Origin: Dysidea avara
Taxonomy: Eukaryota > Porifera > Demospongiae > Dictyoceratida > Dysideidae
DNA length: 64,000 nt
Reading direction: 5' to 3'
Assembly: GCF_963678975.1 (NCBI RefSeq)
Contig: NC_089273.1
Span: 22,152,356 to 22,216,355 of the forward strand
Position 1 is the first letter of the stretch, and each line of letters starts with the position of its first letter. The position numbers were made by a program, and so were the translations under genes. The notes beneath the pieces were generated by a model. The model was not told the origin of the DNA. It saw nothing but the letters and a program-made list of their open reading frames with translations, and ran no database searches. Of the stretch, positions 39,701-50,148 are shown piece after piece.

Positions 39701-40578
39701 TTTTTTATTATGTAATTCTTACCATCTTTGTTCATCTCATTTAGTTGGTTTCTTAACATTTTGTTCTTCTTTTGTTCAAGTGGCGTGCAGTCAGCAGATA
39801 CGTAAACTGGCTTTTCTTGGTTTAAATTATTTCCATTCTTAAGTTTAGACTTGTTTCTCAAAATTGCAACTTTATCTTGGAGGTTGGAAACGGTGACTTT
39901 GAGTAAGCGGGCTCTACCACCTTTCTTTCCGATTCTGATAGCATTAGTAACTAAGGTTTCCACTCCTAAACTTTCGGTAAACAATGATGTAGCTGTTTTA
40001 ATATCATCTCTCTTTCTGGTTTGTGGGTCTTCTTCCTTTGATTCTTCTATATTGTGCAAAATTAGATTAAGCTGTCTTTTTTCTTTTTCTTTCTGCTCAA
40101 AAATGATAGAAGAAGTCAAGTGGGCAACAGATTCTTCATCACTGGGGTCAGGGGTTATCTTTGACAAGGGTTTGTTGTAATTCTCTAATTGTTCATTTAT
40201 TCCCTCCACAATTCCAGTGAGTTTTTCTTCTACTGCTTCAAGCCTTGCATTGACATTCTGCTGCTCCTGTTGGAGTGCGGATGTACCAGAATCTACTTTC
40301 AGTGCGAAAGCAACTTTTGTATAGCATAACGTACAGAAAAACATAATTTTCTCACTGCTACCACTCAAAATGTTATACTCGTTTTGAGTTAGACCTGCAC
40401 ATATTCTGTGTTCCCACTTACAGCACCACTGACATTGTACAGCATCTTTCTTAGCTTCTTTTTTACAAGTAACACATTTCTCGACTTGTGGGGCTTGTTT
40501 AGTTTTCTTACTATCTCTTTTGGGAGGTGAGGTGTCTTCTGGTAGCTTGCGTTTGATGATTGAGGTTTGGCTAGCCAT
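39673..40578 (-). CDS. LINE ORF1 protein (PHD-like finger, coiled coil, RRM-like)
   Basis: 301 aa from MASQTSIIKRKLPEDT. The basic N-terminus is followed by a PHD-like zinc finger at residues 35-85 (CVTC...CQWC...WEHRIC...FFCTLC), a coiled coil at about 98-165 (rich in Q, E, K) and an RNA-recognition-like domain from RQLNLILHNIEES (about 168). A C-terminal domain ends NGTIVPRRP. It is expected to coat the element RNA and escort it. The last codons overlap the ORF2 frame, and the ATA AAA AAC codons near the end form a slippery heptamer. Confidence 0.9.
   Translation of the reverse strand: MASQTSIIKRKLPEDTSPPKRDSKKTKQAPQVEKCVTCKKEAKKDAVQCQWCCKWEHRICAGLTQNEYNILSGSSEKIMFFCTLCYTKVAFALKVDSGTSALQQEQQNVNARLEAVEEKLTGIVEGINEQLENYNKPLSKITPDPSDEESVAHLTSSIIFEQKEKEKRQLNLILHNIEESKEEDPQTRKRDDIKTATSLFTESLGVETLVTNAIRIGKKGGRARLLKVTVSNLQDKVAILRNKSKLKNGNNLNQEKPVYVSADCTPLEQKKNKMLRNQLNEMNKDGKNYIIKNGTIVPRRP
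39685..39706 (-). promoter_or_regulatory. candidate -1 ribosomal frameshift signal joining ORF1 to ORF2
   Basis: On the minus strand, in the ORF1 frame, the codons ATA AAA AAC give the heptamer A AAA AAC (39706-39700), a classic X XXY YYZ slippery site. It is followed at once by the perfect hairpin CGGCAC-AATA-GTGCCG (39700-39685). A -1 slip enters the ORF2 frame, which is then open to 36782. The stem starts closer to the heptamer than the usual 5-9 nt spacer, which weakens the case. Confidence 0.5.
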
Positions 40579-40956
40579 CTCAGCGATGTTGTTCTAATTA
40601 ATGCCCACTATGACCAAAAACAAACAGAGACAAACGCATGTACTGCAATAACAAACAACTGGCCTTTGGTGGTACCGTTAAAATCGCCACGGTACAACAG
40701 CTGGAGAGCTTAGGAGTCGATTTGACGAGTTGAGAATGTAGTATAGTAGAGTTGTACCCGATTACCAAAAACTGGTGCAACCAATCAGAACGCACCACGT
40801 TTAATCAGCGCATTTTTGTTTATGTTACGTCAAAAGAATGAATCAAATGCCCAACTCGGTGATACCATAGATATTATCTATGGTGATACTAAACATAGCA
40901 TACCCTTACTCTATGCGAAGGGGCGGGCGCCGCCAGACTACTTTGAGGTGTTGTCT

Positions 40957-41100
40957 AATCCCCTACTAGGGGGTGGGGGGCCTGGGGGCCTAGCCGGATT
41001 TGACAGCCGATTTTGCCCAAGTAGTGGGGAATTTGACACCACGAATTGTCAAATCCCCCACCCGTGGGGTGGGTGGGTGGGCATGATATTGACAAGTGCA
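40957..41100. mobile_element. fragment of the GC-rich Harbinger-like MITE family
   Basis: It ends GGCATGATATTGACAAGTGC plus A, the mirrored terminal sequence of the family at 48440-48767, preceded by GGGGATTTGACA-type inner repeats and G/C runs. Its left end is missing. Confidence 0.55.
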
Positions 41101-41230
41101 TTTAAAAGGTGCTTATTCAGTAATGAGGTGCTTATCCTGTAATGAGGTCATTGAGGTGTAGGAATTAATAAAGATATTGTAATTAGGCCGCCGCATAAAA
41201 ATTAAATAATATTGTTTTCCGAATTCCCAC

Positions 41231-41370
41231 CTGTATCAAGACACACGATAGTGTGTCGTGCGGCCCAAGAAGCCGGCGCGCCACACCGTGAGTATATTTA
41301 CAGGAAGAAAGAAAAACGCAATTTTCACACCTATGTAGCTCTGTGATCCCTTATCCGATTGGAACTAAAT
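41231..41370 (+). mobile_element. left-end fragment of the Helentron-like element
   Basis: ATCAAGACACACGATAGTGT then CGTGCGGCCCAAGAAGCCGG and the next 90 bp match the start of the element at 3745. The homology stops where a Mutator-like MITE terminus begins at 41371. Confidence 0.75.
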
Positions 41371-41560
41371 TTGTAGTCTGGCGCCGCCCGCCCCTTCGCA
41401 TAAAGTAAGGGTCTGGTGAAATACAGATACTAAATCATTTCTAGCGCCCAGATTCGGCGCTAGCCAATTAGTGCATGCCAATGACGTTCACACAGAAATC
41501 GCCTTGGCAACACAATGCTTTTGTTCGAATTGAAGTGCAATCATCTGACGTAACAAGCAA
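41371..41560. mobile_element. partial Mutator-like MITE
   Basis: It starts with the terminal repeat TAGTCTGGCGCCGCCCGCCC and continues with sequence that matches the inside of the 2330-2805 element in reverse orientation (GCGCTAGCCAATTAGTGCAT). It is cut off at about 41560 by the Helentron-like copy, so its second terminus is missing. Confidence 0.75.
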
Positions 41561-43615
41561 TTGTATTTGTATTTGTATACCCCTTTTTGTATTTGTATAC
41601 CCCAAAGCCGGCCTATGGCCAGCTTTGGGACTTTTTTAACCTATGTTTTTTCTTTACCACAGGAAGAAGAAAATATGAAATAGATGTACTTTAAATATTT
41701 TATCAGTAAATGTACAAATTATATATATAATACATATATTGATTACAGAAATCTCCATGGTGGTTTCTTTGTAACTGAACGATCTACAAGGTAACTTCTT
41801 CTAGCTGATCTCTCTACAGGCTGAATTGTTTGTATAGATGAACTATCTACAAGGTAACTTCTTCTAGCTGATCTCTCTACAGGGTGATTTGTTTGTAGCT
41901 GAATTCTGTATAGGTGATTTGTTTGCAGCTGAACTCTTTACAGAATGGTTTCTTTGTAGCTGAACTCTCTAAAAGGTAACTTCTTCTAACTGATCTTTCT
42001 ACAGGGCATTTGTTTCTGGCAGAATTTTATACAGGGTGATTTCTTTTCAGCTGAACTCTCTACAAGGTAACTTCTTCTAGCTGATCTCTCTACAGGGAGA
42101 TTTGTTTGTAGCTGAACTATCTACAAGGTAACTTCTTCTAGCTGATCTCTCAACAGGGTGATTTGTTTGTAGCTGAATTCTGTACAGGTGATTTATTTGC
42201 AGCTGAGCTCTTTACACAATGGTTTCTTTGTAGCTGAACTCTCTAAAAGGTAACTTCTTCTAACTGAACTTTCTACAGGGCAATTTGTTTGTGGCTGAAT
42301 TTTCTACAGGGTGATTTCTTTGCAGCTGAATTTTCTACATGGTGGTTTCTTTGTAGCTGAACTCTCTACAAGGTAGTTTCTTCTAGCTGATCTCTCTACA
42401 GGGAGATTTGTTTATAGCTGAACTATCTACAAGGTAACTTCTTCTAGCTAATCTCTCTACAGGGAGATTTGTTTGTAGCTGAACTCTCTACATGATGGTT
42501 TCTTTGTAGCTGAACTCTCTGCAAGGTAACTTCTTCTATTGATCTCTCTACAGGGCGATTTGTTTGTAGCTGAACTCTCTACATGGTGGTTTCTTTGTAG
42601 CTGAACTCTACAAGGTGATTTCTTCTAGCTGAACTATCTCTTTCCATAGTTGCATGAACTCCATACAAGGTAACTTCTTCTAGCTGATCTCTCTACAGGG
42701 TGACTTGTGTGTAGATGATCTCTACGCAGGTTTCTTGTTTCTAGCTGATCCCTTGAATTCTCTTCAGGGTGACTGCTCTTTTAGGATGACTGCTCTATTA
42801 GAGTATCTCGATCTCGCACTTGCTGCACCAAGTTGGATTTCGTGTTATAACTCCGTGGCTTTAAGTCTGGTTCTTCTACACCATTGATGAGCCTTTCTAA
42901 GATGATTACTCCATCTGTACAACGATTTTCAAAGGATTACCTCAAGCGGTTTATCTGGTAGGCGTGACAAACAGTCGTTTTTTTTTATTAGCTAATCTCG
43001 ATTACGTAATTGTTACACAGTGTTGGATTTTTCGTTGTATCTTCCTGGTTTTTAGCTCGATTTCTTTCAAACCACAAAAGGTTTGAGGTTCAATAGTTAA
43101 CTTATTCACCCACTGATTTTCAGCTTCTTCCCATACGCGGTTTACCCTGTAGGTGTGACAACATATTGGTGTTATTTTTCGTGAATAATCGCTCATAACT
43201 CTTTACCTGTTTATCGTATTCTAGCCAAAGTTGGTACCGAGATGCGCCTTTATACTCCCCTTCTGTGTGCCAAATGTCAAGGAAATCGGATATGGCGTTC
43301 GCGTTTTATAGCAGTTTTTGTAAATGTGCGACAAGAGGAAGAAAAATAAGAAGAAAAAAAACGAAGAAACTAAGCCAATTTTTGAAGTCGCATATCTCGG
43401 GAACGCTTGAAGCGATTTCGCTCAAATTTGGAATGTGGAGTGCTGAAGCTGGAGGGCATGTCCACAGCAAAAATCGTCTTGTTTCATCAAGGAAGCACAG
43501 AGCTACGGAGGTGCAAAAATTGCGTTTTCTTTCTTCCTGTCAATATACTCACGGGTGTTACGCGCCGGCTTCTTGGGCCGCACGATACGCTACCGTGTGT
43601 CTTGATAGCTGAAAA
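41561..43615 (-). mobile_element. inverted copy of the Helentron-like element
   Basis: In reverse complement this repeats the organisation of 3745-7510: the 3' hairpin (GCCGGCCTATGGCC near 41612), the ~61-bp tandem array (41755-42720, about 16 units), the unique region, and the start ending TACCGTGTGTCTTGAT. The open frame in the unique region is not conserved with 3745-4420 as a protein. Comparison shows about 1.7 kb less array here. Beyond 43615, CTGAAAACAAAGCATAATGG continues and recurs at 47913, probably another old element. Confidence 0.7.
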
Positions 43616-43706
43616 CAAAGCATAATGGCTACTTTGGATGCATGTAGTTGGAATGTGTGTTCAGATGAAAATTATCAGCCTGGCGCCATTCTTTTGATGC
43701 AGTATA

Positions 43707-43978
43707 CAGGGGCGGATCCAGGAGGTGGCAAGGGGAGGGGCACAAACAGGCTAAGTTGTAGGTGGTTGGAGAAAGCCAGTTAGTTGCTGCATTTTTGAAG
43801 CAACAAAAAAATCACCACTTAGTAGTGTCTCACTATTGATTTTTGAAATTTTGGCTTTTGTAGATGGTTGTGGAGTCTTAAATACTGTGTGATTTTAATC
43901 AGAAGTATATGGTTCCTCCAAAAGGTTAGGAGGAGGGGGGGCATTTGCCCCAAATGCCCCATCCTGGATCCGTCATTG
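43707..43978. mobile_element. MITE with CAGGGGCGGATCCAGG ends and 5-bp target duplication
   Basis: The ends CAGGGGCGGATCCAGG and CCTGGATCCGTCATTG are imperfect inverted repeats. GTATA flanks the element on both sides (43702-43706 and 43979-43983). The interior has GGGG-rich edges and no gene. Same type as 28545-28865. Confidence 0.75.
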
Positions 43979-43983
43979 GTATA

Positions 43984-44889
43984 TTTGGATTGACCTTTAC
44001 AGCTACAAAGTTCATTCTCACAACACTGCACTTTTATAGAGTAAACATTAATGCTATTACAGCCAATTATATGAAGCCAATTAACATATATTGTGTATGT
44101 GGTAGAGCTTGAATTGTATTTGCTTACAATTTTACTTGTGTCATAGCTTTCAGTCTGTAAACAGGAAAACTATAGGAAAACTTGACAACTGTACACAGCA
44201 TGATAAAAATTATTTAAGAACTAGCCTTCAAATATGGCAATGTCAGTATTCATCTACAATGTGACTGAATGTGTCAGATTGCACTAGCTATAGCTAACAC
44301 AACATACACATAAACAAAGCAACCACATTCCCTTCGACAGGTTAACCAATTTTACAGTGGATGCTACACCATACTGAGCCAGGTTTAAAAAAAAAAACAT
44401 TCAAAACACTGCACAGAACTGTCTGTATATGCAGGGTCTGCATGGAGGAATGCCCCATGTTTTTTAAAGATGTATGTTTTTGTGATCTTTTTTATTCCAA
44501 TTGAATAAAGATGAAAGGCTTTGGCTTGTTTAAAAGAGTAACAACAGGAATTCATTATTTTTTGCAATGATACAGGAAAGTGTAAAATTATGTAATTGAG
44601 ACTCATATACTTGTGCATGTGGATCAAACTACAGTACATTAAATTATAATAGTAGTAGTTAATTAGTTATCAGCCAAGTTCATACACTATCTAACAGGAG
44701 GAATGGTGACTCCTGATGTTTGGATTGGCAATTACCACATGTTGTTCTATTGACTCTGAAAGTCTGAATACTATATACACCTGTATACTTTTGTGGTGTG
44801 GGAAAGCTTTATCTATTGTGAGAGCAGTACCATTATGAACAATTAAGCTGTAAGGGACAGTCAAGATTCTAATCTACCCATGCCATAGG
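43984..44889. other. non-coding stretch
   Basis: No gene or clear repeat recognised. Short open frames here lack splice context and conserved motifs. Confidence 0.4.
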
Positions 44890-45661
44890 TAAACAAACAT
44901 GTAATTAATACTTATAGCTTTAACTTGTTGCATGAGATTTTCTCCTGTAAAGTATAGCTCCAGTAGATAATCTCTTGTATTTATTAACATACAAAAGAAA
45001 ATATTATTCAGGGATGGCTCTAGAAATGGTGTGCCAGTTGCAGATATTAGTTCTTAGTGAGGAAACTTGTGGTGCAATCCCCAGATACCGAGAAAGGTTC
45101 ACATTCCAAAAAACAACTGATGAAATTCAACATATTAATCAATTTTATTATACAGACTCATAAAAGATGCAATATTTATATTTCATAGCCATCCAAAATT
45201 TGAATGGATTCAACAGAAGTTGTGATGGGCCTGGTATACAACCAAGATGTAACCAGTATGTAAACAGATCTAGATTTCTTTCAAACTTCACAATTACTTA
45301 AATCATGTTGCAAAATCACTATTTCAATGTGTATTTTAAAATTACTCCCCAGCTACATAGTAAAATAAGTCACATACATGTATAAAAGGTCTTTTGTAGC
45401 TTTCTATGAAAGGTTTTCATCTTTTCATGCTGTGCCATTCAGGGTCTATATTATTTAGTGCCAAGAGCTGATTCGTATTGATACATTTATAGTACGTAGA
45501 AGAGTGTCAACTCAAAAAGAGCAAAATCTCTCTTTATACATGATTATTATATTTTGATCATGTGAAGATGTAATCTGTAACAGGAGATATACAACATATA
45601 CTCATAGTTTAATGCTGGCTGCCTAGCTAGCTAGTTAACCTCATTCACCACATTCCTATAA

Positions 45662-45840
45662 GTGGTTATTAACCAATGATTTCATACAAGTGCTGCATCA
45701 CTAACCAGAAGCCTACACCTGGACAAACGATTCCCTACAAGTGAACATTTAGAACAAGCTATATAAGGCTGCTCAGCTACACTCTGAAGTATCAAGCAAG
45801 TGCAAGGTACTTTGTAAACTGTTGCTGATTGAACTCAACT
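45662..45840 (+). promoter_or_regulatory. TATA-type promoter and 5' leader of the right secreted protein gene
   Basis: GCTATATAAGGCT (TATA at 45760-45767) lies 73 bp before the ATG. AACCAATGATTTCATACA at about 45671 matches the left promoter. Conservation with 23009-23207 is clear. Confidence 0.65.
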
Positions 45841-46579
45841 ATGCTACCTATCATTTTACTTGGGCTGATTTTGGGAGCTGAAGCGCTTTCAGTTGAGGAG
45901 ATGTTGGAACTTGGAGGGAAAAGGTTTCAAGAGTTAAAACAAGGTATGAATTGGGTGCAATACTAGTTAAAAACAAACATACTGTTATATTTCACAAAAC
46001 ACAGATAAATCACTGCCGTTAAGAGACCATGATTACCTGAGACTTCAGTTTTTAGGGGCTAGAAACGCCTGGCTTGGATGTCCTGATAGTAATAAAGTGT
46101 GTGATCTACGTCGATGTCCAAGTGGAAATGAAAACTATCGCTATCCTGGAAGGTGTTGGGGAGAAGAGTTCCAAATAATTGGTGAAGGTACCAACTTGAC
46201 TCCAATCAAGTCTGGCCAGAAAATTCGACTGCGTTATCCCCGTGAACACAACACATGGATGGGATGTCCACAGAACAAGCGTTGCGACAAAAGAACCTGC
46301 CCAGGAACAACCATTGCAGCAAAAAACTTTAAAAGTAATCGATGCTATGGTGAAATATTTGTCATCTACGCAAGAGGGAAAGCAAATGGTGCAGTAGTCA
46401 ACAATGGTGATGTAGTGATGCTTTACTATCCTCATGGAGGACTGTATGTGTCCATTCAGGGAGAGAATGATAATGATGATACAAGTCTCAATTTTTGCCC
46501 TGGAGCTGCTCCGCCAGCCTACCTTAGCTATGCTATGTGTTCTAAAAATTCTTACCGTGTTTATCGATACACTAACTGA
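45841..46579 (+). CDS. secreted cysteine-rich protein with three internal repeats, paralogue 2
   Basis: Exons 45841-45943 and 46005-46579 with a 61-bp GT-AG intron at the same position and phase as its paralogue give 225 aa. The signal peptide is MLPIILLGLILGAEALS. The repeats are LQFLGARNAWLGCP...GRCWGEEFQI, RLRYPREHNTWMGCP...SNRCYGEIFVI and VMLYYPHGGLYVSIQG...YRVYRYTN. Ten cysteines, an even number, would allow full pairing. The middle repeat retains the RCYGE cysteine that paralogue 1 has lost, which suggests this is closer to the ancestral state. A beta-trefoil fold is inferred from the threefold pattern. Function unknown; possibilities include lectin-like recognition. Confidence 0.87.
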
Positions 46580-46895
46580 ATCAAACTTTGACACTCACTG
46601 TGCATATTAGCTTTGATTTTGCACTGCATTATAGTTGATAGACAAGTACAGTACATATTGTACCTGTATGTATTGTCATTGTTTTCTAATAATATTAGTA
46701 ATGTATAAATTCAGTATACAGGTATCACAAGCACATTCACATGGATGACACTGCAAATTAGAGGTGTATGATAACTTTATAAACATACCAACATCTCAAT
46801 ATTTCTTGAGTATCTAGATATTCATAACAATTTCATGTTTTTGTCAACTGCGCGCCATATCATGGCAGGTGAAGTAAGTGAATTTCAAATAAATT

Positions 46896-48180
46896 TGTGA
46901 ATGGATCTGCAAAAGGCAATCTTATAGCCTTTCAAATGGGATGCACCTGGCAACCCTTGTGAATAATGTACAACACAACGTACCACTAATGCTTGGTGTA
47001 ATATGAAAGGTGATAGGTCAAACCCATGAGGAGTTATGATTAATAAACTTTTAAAATTTTATCCCTAGTGAAAGCAATCAATTATCGATTTCTGCAAATG
47101 TACCTTCGCCATCAAAAATTTAATAAATGTCCGATGAAATTATGAGTGCCTATAAATGACATCCATGCAAAATTTCAGCACCGCAATTTGAGCTTTTGTA
47201 AAACATGCACACATATAAACACACAATGGTCATTTAAGGGCTCTACAGTAATTAATAGTGGAACAACTAGCTCCCAGTCAATTGTAAGTGCTTCTCTTTG
47301 TTTTGTTCTTGACCATTCAGTGGTTTCCAGATGTTTTCTAGGGAAAGCATGGTGGCATACTTGAACTGTGGTCATGGAGATGAGTATTATGTAGGCTTCC
47401 TAAGCTTCTCAACAGTTGGCTAGTTGGCTAGGTGGTAGTATGTTATTCTGGACTATATTCTCACCAATCTTTGCCTACATTACAGCCTTGGGTCATGCCA
47501 GTTCATCAGTCAACTCCACTGTTGAAGTTTCAGTGAGTGCTGGTCTTGATCGTGGTTTGGCTGTTCCCTTTATATTGTTTGGTGAAGTAGAAATTAACAT
47601 ATAGACTGTCATGGGCTCTCAAAGTGACAAAGAGTAAATGCAATTGATGGCGCAGACTGAACTTGCTTTCAAAAGCACTATACATACAGAAGTTAATGAA
47701 CTGTTCATTCCTTTATCAGTAGAATTAGCTATAACCTTTAACAAACATAACACACTCTTGTGAACTCCACCGTTTTTGTTAGTTTAACACCTGTCCGATG
47801 AAACATCTGTTTCTGGTATTTGAATCAATCCGATAAATGAATGCTTAGCTACACTATGACAAACACATCAATTGCTAAAATTTGTAACACTGTAACAGGC
47901 TGTATACTTAGCTGAAAACAAAGTGTAATGGCTACTTCAGTTTTTCAGTGATTGATACACGTAGTTAATGCCATTCTTTTGATGCGGTAGATATGTGCAG
48001 GATAATAATTTATCATTATATTACAAAAATGTAAACAAATAAGTCTGATTTAGAGTCACAGAAATAAAACGTAGTGAAACAAGGAGGTATAAAGCTGTCA
48101 TCATGACTAGTTTAGCTGTAGCAGCTGATATAAGCAGTGCATTATCAAACAGTGCGGTAGTATATACTGTTTAAGTAGGG
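46896..48180. other. intergenic region with transposon fragments
   Basis: At 46896-47080 there is a one-ended fragment of the TGTGACCCGG MITE subfamily (CTTGGTGTAATATGAAAGGT). At about 47913-47990 the stretch CTGAAAACAAAG(T/C)(G/A)TAATGGCTAC matches 43615-43697. A 62-codon open frame at 47416-47604 with hydrophobic start has no recognisable family and is probably chance. Confidence 0.45.
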
Positions 48181-48439
48181 ATGCCCCCAAAATGACATAC
48201 GCCACCTAAAATTCCACCAATCCTAGAAACATCATCTTATGTGACGAATATCACCTTTATGACATAATATTAGTCCATCTAACATCAAATACAGTATTAA
48301 AAATAAGAAAACACATAAAATACAGGCAGCCAGATATAGAGTTAAAAAAAAAATCATTGAAACTTGAACTGCCTGACCACAGTTGCAAGGCTGGAGGCTA
48401 AACAAAGCAGCACACAGCCACCATTTTACACCACAATAA

Positions 48440-48767
48440 TGCACCTATCAATGTATTGCCCCACCACCCCCCCCCCCCCTCGGGCGTAAGTGGGGCTTTA
48501 CAGGGGGAATTGACACGAAACTGCTGCCCCACTATGGGGCAGTTGACGATCGTTCATTAAACGCCCAAATATTTTTTGTTGTAACTTTGCTTCGCTATGT
48601 CAAATCCCGAGTAAATCCCGCGTTGCAACTAGGGCCAACAGTGGGGATTTGACACGATAGGTTTGCCCTACTATGGGGCATTTGACATTCGGCTGTGTCA
48701 AATCCCCACTATAGCCCCATATATGCCCGAGGGGGGGGGGCAGTGGGGCAATACATTGATAGGTGCA
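48440..48767. mobile_element. PIF/Harbinger-like MITE with GC-rich arms
   Basis: The termini TGCACCTATCAATGTATTGC then CCCAC and the mirror GTGGGGCAATACATTGATAG then GTGCA enclose 328 bp. TAA flanks both sides (48437-48439 and 48768-48770), a 3-bp target duplication typical of PIF/Harbinger. Long C and G runs and mirrored GGGGATTTGACAC-type segments make the whole element foldable. Confidence 0.75.
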
Positions 48768-49275
48768 TAACAAACTCACCAGTGGGATATGCCGTTTAAG
48801 TTTGTACCTTCTGCACCTTGTCTTTCCTTTTATCAGACTGATTGCCTTGTTGTTGTTGCAACAAAACCATATCGAGACGTTTCTTTTCCATATCAACAAT
48901 TTCCTTGAGCAGTATATTTAGACACCATAAACTTATTTAAGTGCTTACGGTTGGTAGATATACCTGTAACTTCACGATAGGTTCAATGTCACGCCTATTA
49001 ATTAATTAATGCGATCTTGGTTGATTAATAACAATCAAGCACTGAGACCAAACCTCTTAACAATCTATCACAATGACACACCCCATCCTAGCTGTATTCA
49101 TAATGCTAACACAATGAAAATATGTAATAGTCAGGGATGCGCTGATTTTGCCAGCAAAATGTTTGGAAAATACGTTGGTAAAAGCAAAGAGCAAAATGCT
49201 GGAAAAATAGGTGGAAAATTGGAAAAATGGGCACCAAGGAATGGCAATTTAACTTAGCACATTTTGTATGAAAAA

Positions 49276-49405
49276 GATCGAGATACTCTAATAGAACAGT
49301 CACGCATAGTATTAGGACAACCTATGCTCATAGGAAATGGTGAGTAAAGATCGAGATACTCTAATAAAGCATTCACTATGTATGAAATATTCTAGTAGAG
49401 CAGTC
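49276..49405 (+). repeat. cluster of three dispersed TACTCTAATAGAGCAGTCA motifs
   Basis: Copies at 49276-49303, 49350-49376 (AATAAAGCATTCAC variant) and 49388-49405 (TTCTAGTAGAGCAGTCACA). A further weak copy lies at 49587-49611. No transposon ends were recognised around them. Confidence 0.75.
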
Positions 49406-50148
49406 ACACATGCTTGTAAGCTTGATTAATTTTTACTGATGCTCAGCAAAATCAAAAAATTTCGAGCAAAAATATTGAGCAAAATAGGGAAGAAATAAAA
49501 GAATTGCTGGAAAGAAAAATAGGTGGGGAAAACAGCAAAATGGGGTCATCCCTAGTAATAGCGACACATCCCCTAAAGCCTGACTTGAGATACTCTAATA
49601 CAGTAGTCACTCCAATGGTACAGTCACACATGCATAACTGTATGCCATAACAAAAAACCTAACAAACCAGTATGTTAAAAATTTTTAAGGAAGTAAAGAT
49701 CTAAGCAATAAAAAGTACTGAAACAAGAGATGAATGTTCCTTACTTTGGCATTGAACAAAATGATTGTTATAACATGCCTTCCCACCGAGCTATGCCATA
49801 ATACCATCATTCATCTCTTGTTTCACTACTTTTTATTGCTGAGATCCCTACTTCATTTTTAAATTAAAAATGGTAGCATGAAATGAAGTTCTCCCTAAAA
49901 TCTTCACACCAATCAAAATACAAAAACACTCTATACAACAACAAAGCAAACGTATGCACATAATGGAGTATCATACAATGTCACTTGAAGTGTAAGGGGA
50001 GATACACATAGATACTTATGAGTTGATAATAGTCAGAGTAGTACAATACAATGTTAACACAATAATAGATGTGAAATGAAACAAAAATGAAGTACCCAAA
50101 ACTCAACATTCTTAATGTCTACCACACATTGTCAATAAGTATATTAAA

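Larger units (their letters stand above)
36681..40860 (-). mobile_element. full-length, apparently intact LINE, minus strand
   Basis: It comprises a 5' UTR (upstream of 40578), ORF1, overlapping ORF2, and a short 3' UTR with a hairpin (AGCACTCAGTGCT region, about 36722-36740) and an ATAATC-repeat tail at 36681-36707. I see no stop or frameshift in either ORF, so this copy may be competent. The exact 5' end is uncertain; it lies inside the host MITE whose right arm resumes by about 40890. Confidence 0.85.
36626..40940. mobile_element. Mutator-like MITE split by a LINE insertion
   Basis: The terminal inverted repeats TAGTCTGGCGGCGCCCGC at 36626 and the mirrored GGGCGCCGCCAGACTA ending at 40940 belong to the family of 2330-2805. 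The 9-bp flanks CCTTGAGGT (36617-36625) and CTTTGAGGT (40941-40949) differ at one base, so both ends come from one insertion event. Nearly all of the interior is a minus-strand LINE, which must have inserted into the MITE later. Confidence 0.8.

Noticed and set aside
38886-40180. Plus-strand open frames at 38886, 39636 and 39851
   Set aside because: Shadows of the minus-strand LINE ORFs.
33428-41100. One 7.7-kb Harbinger-like element bounded by the two solo ends
   Set aside because: The flanking three bases do not match (TTA versus TTT), and the interval contains unrelated insertions, so they are more likely separate remnants.
46106-46594. 162-codon open frame antisense to the secreted protein gene
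   Set aside because: It is a shadow of the conserved plus-strand exon; the sense frame is conserved with its paralogue and has a signal peptide and matching intron.
47416-47604. 62-codon hydrophobic open frame
   Set aside because: No domain, no splice context, no paralogue in the left duplicate.
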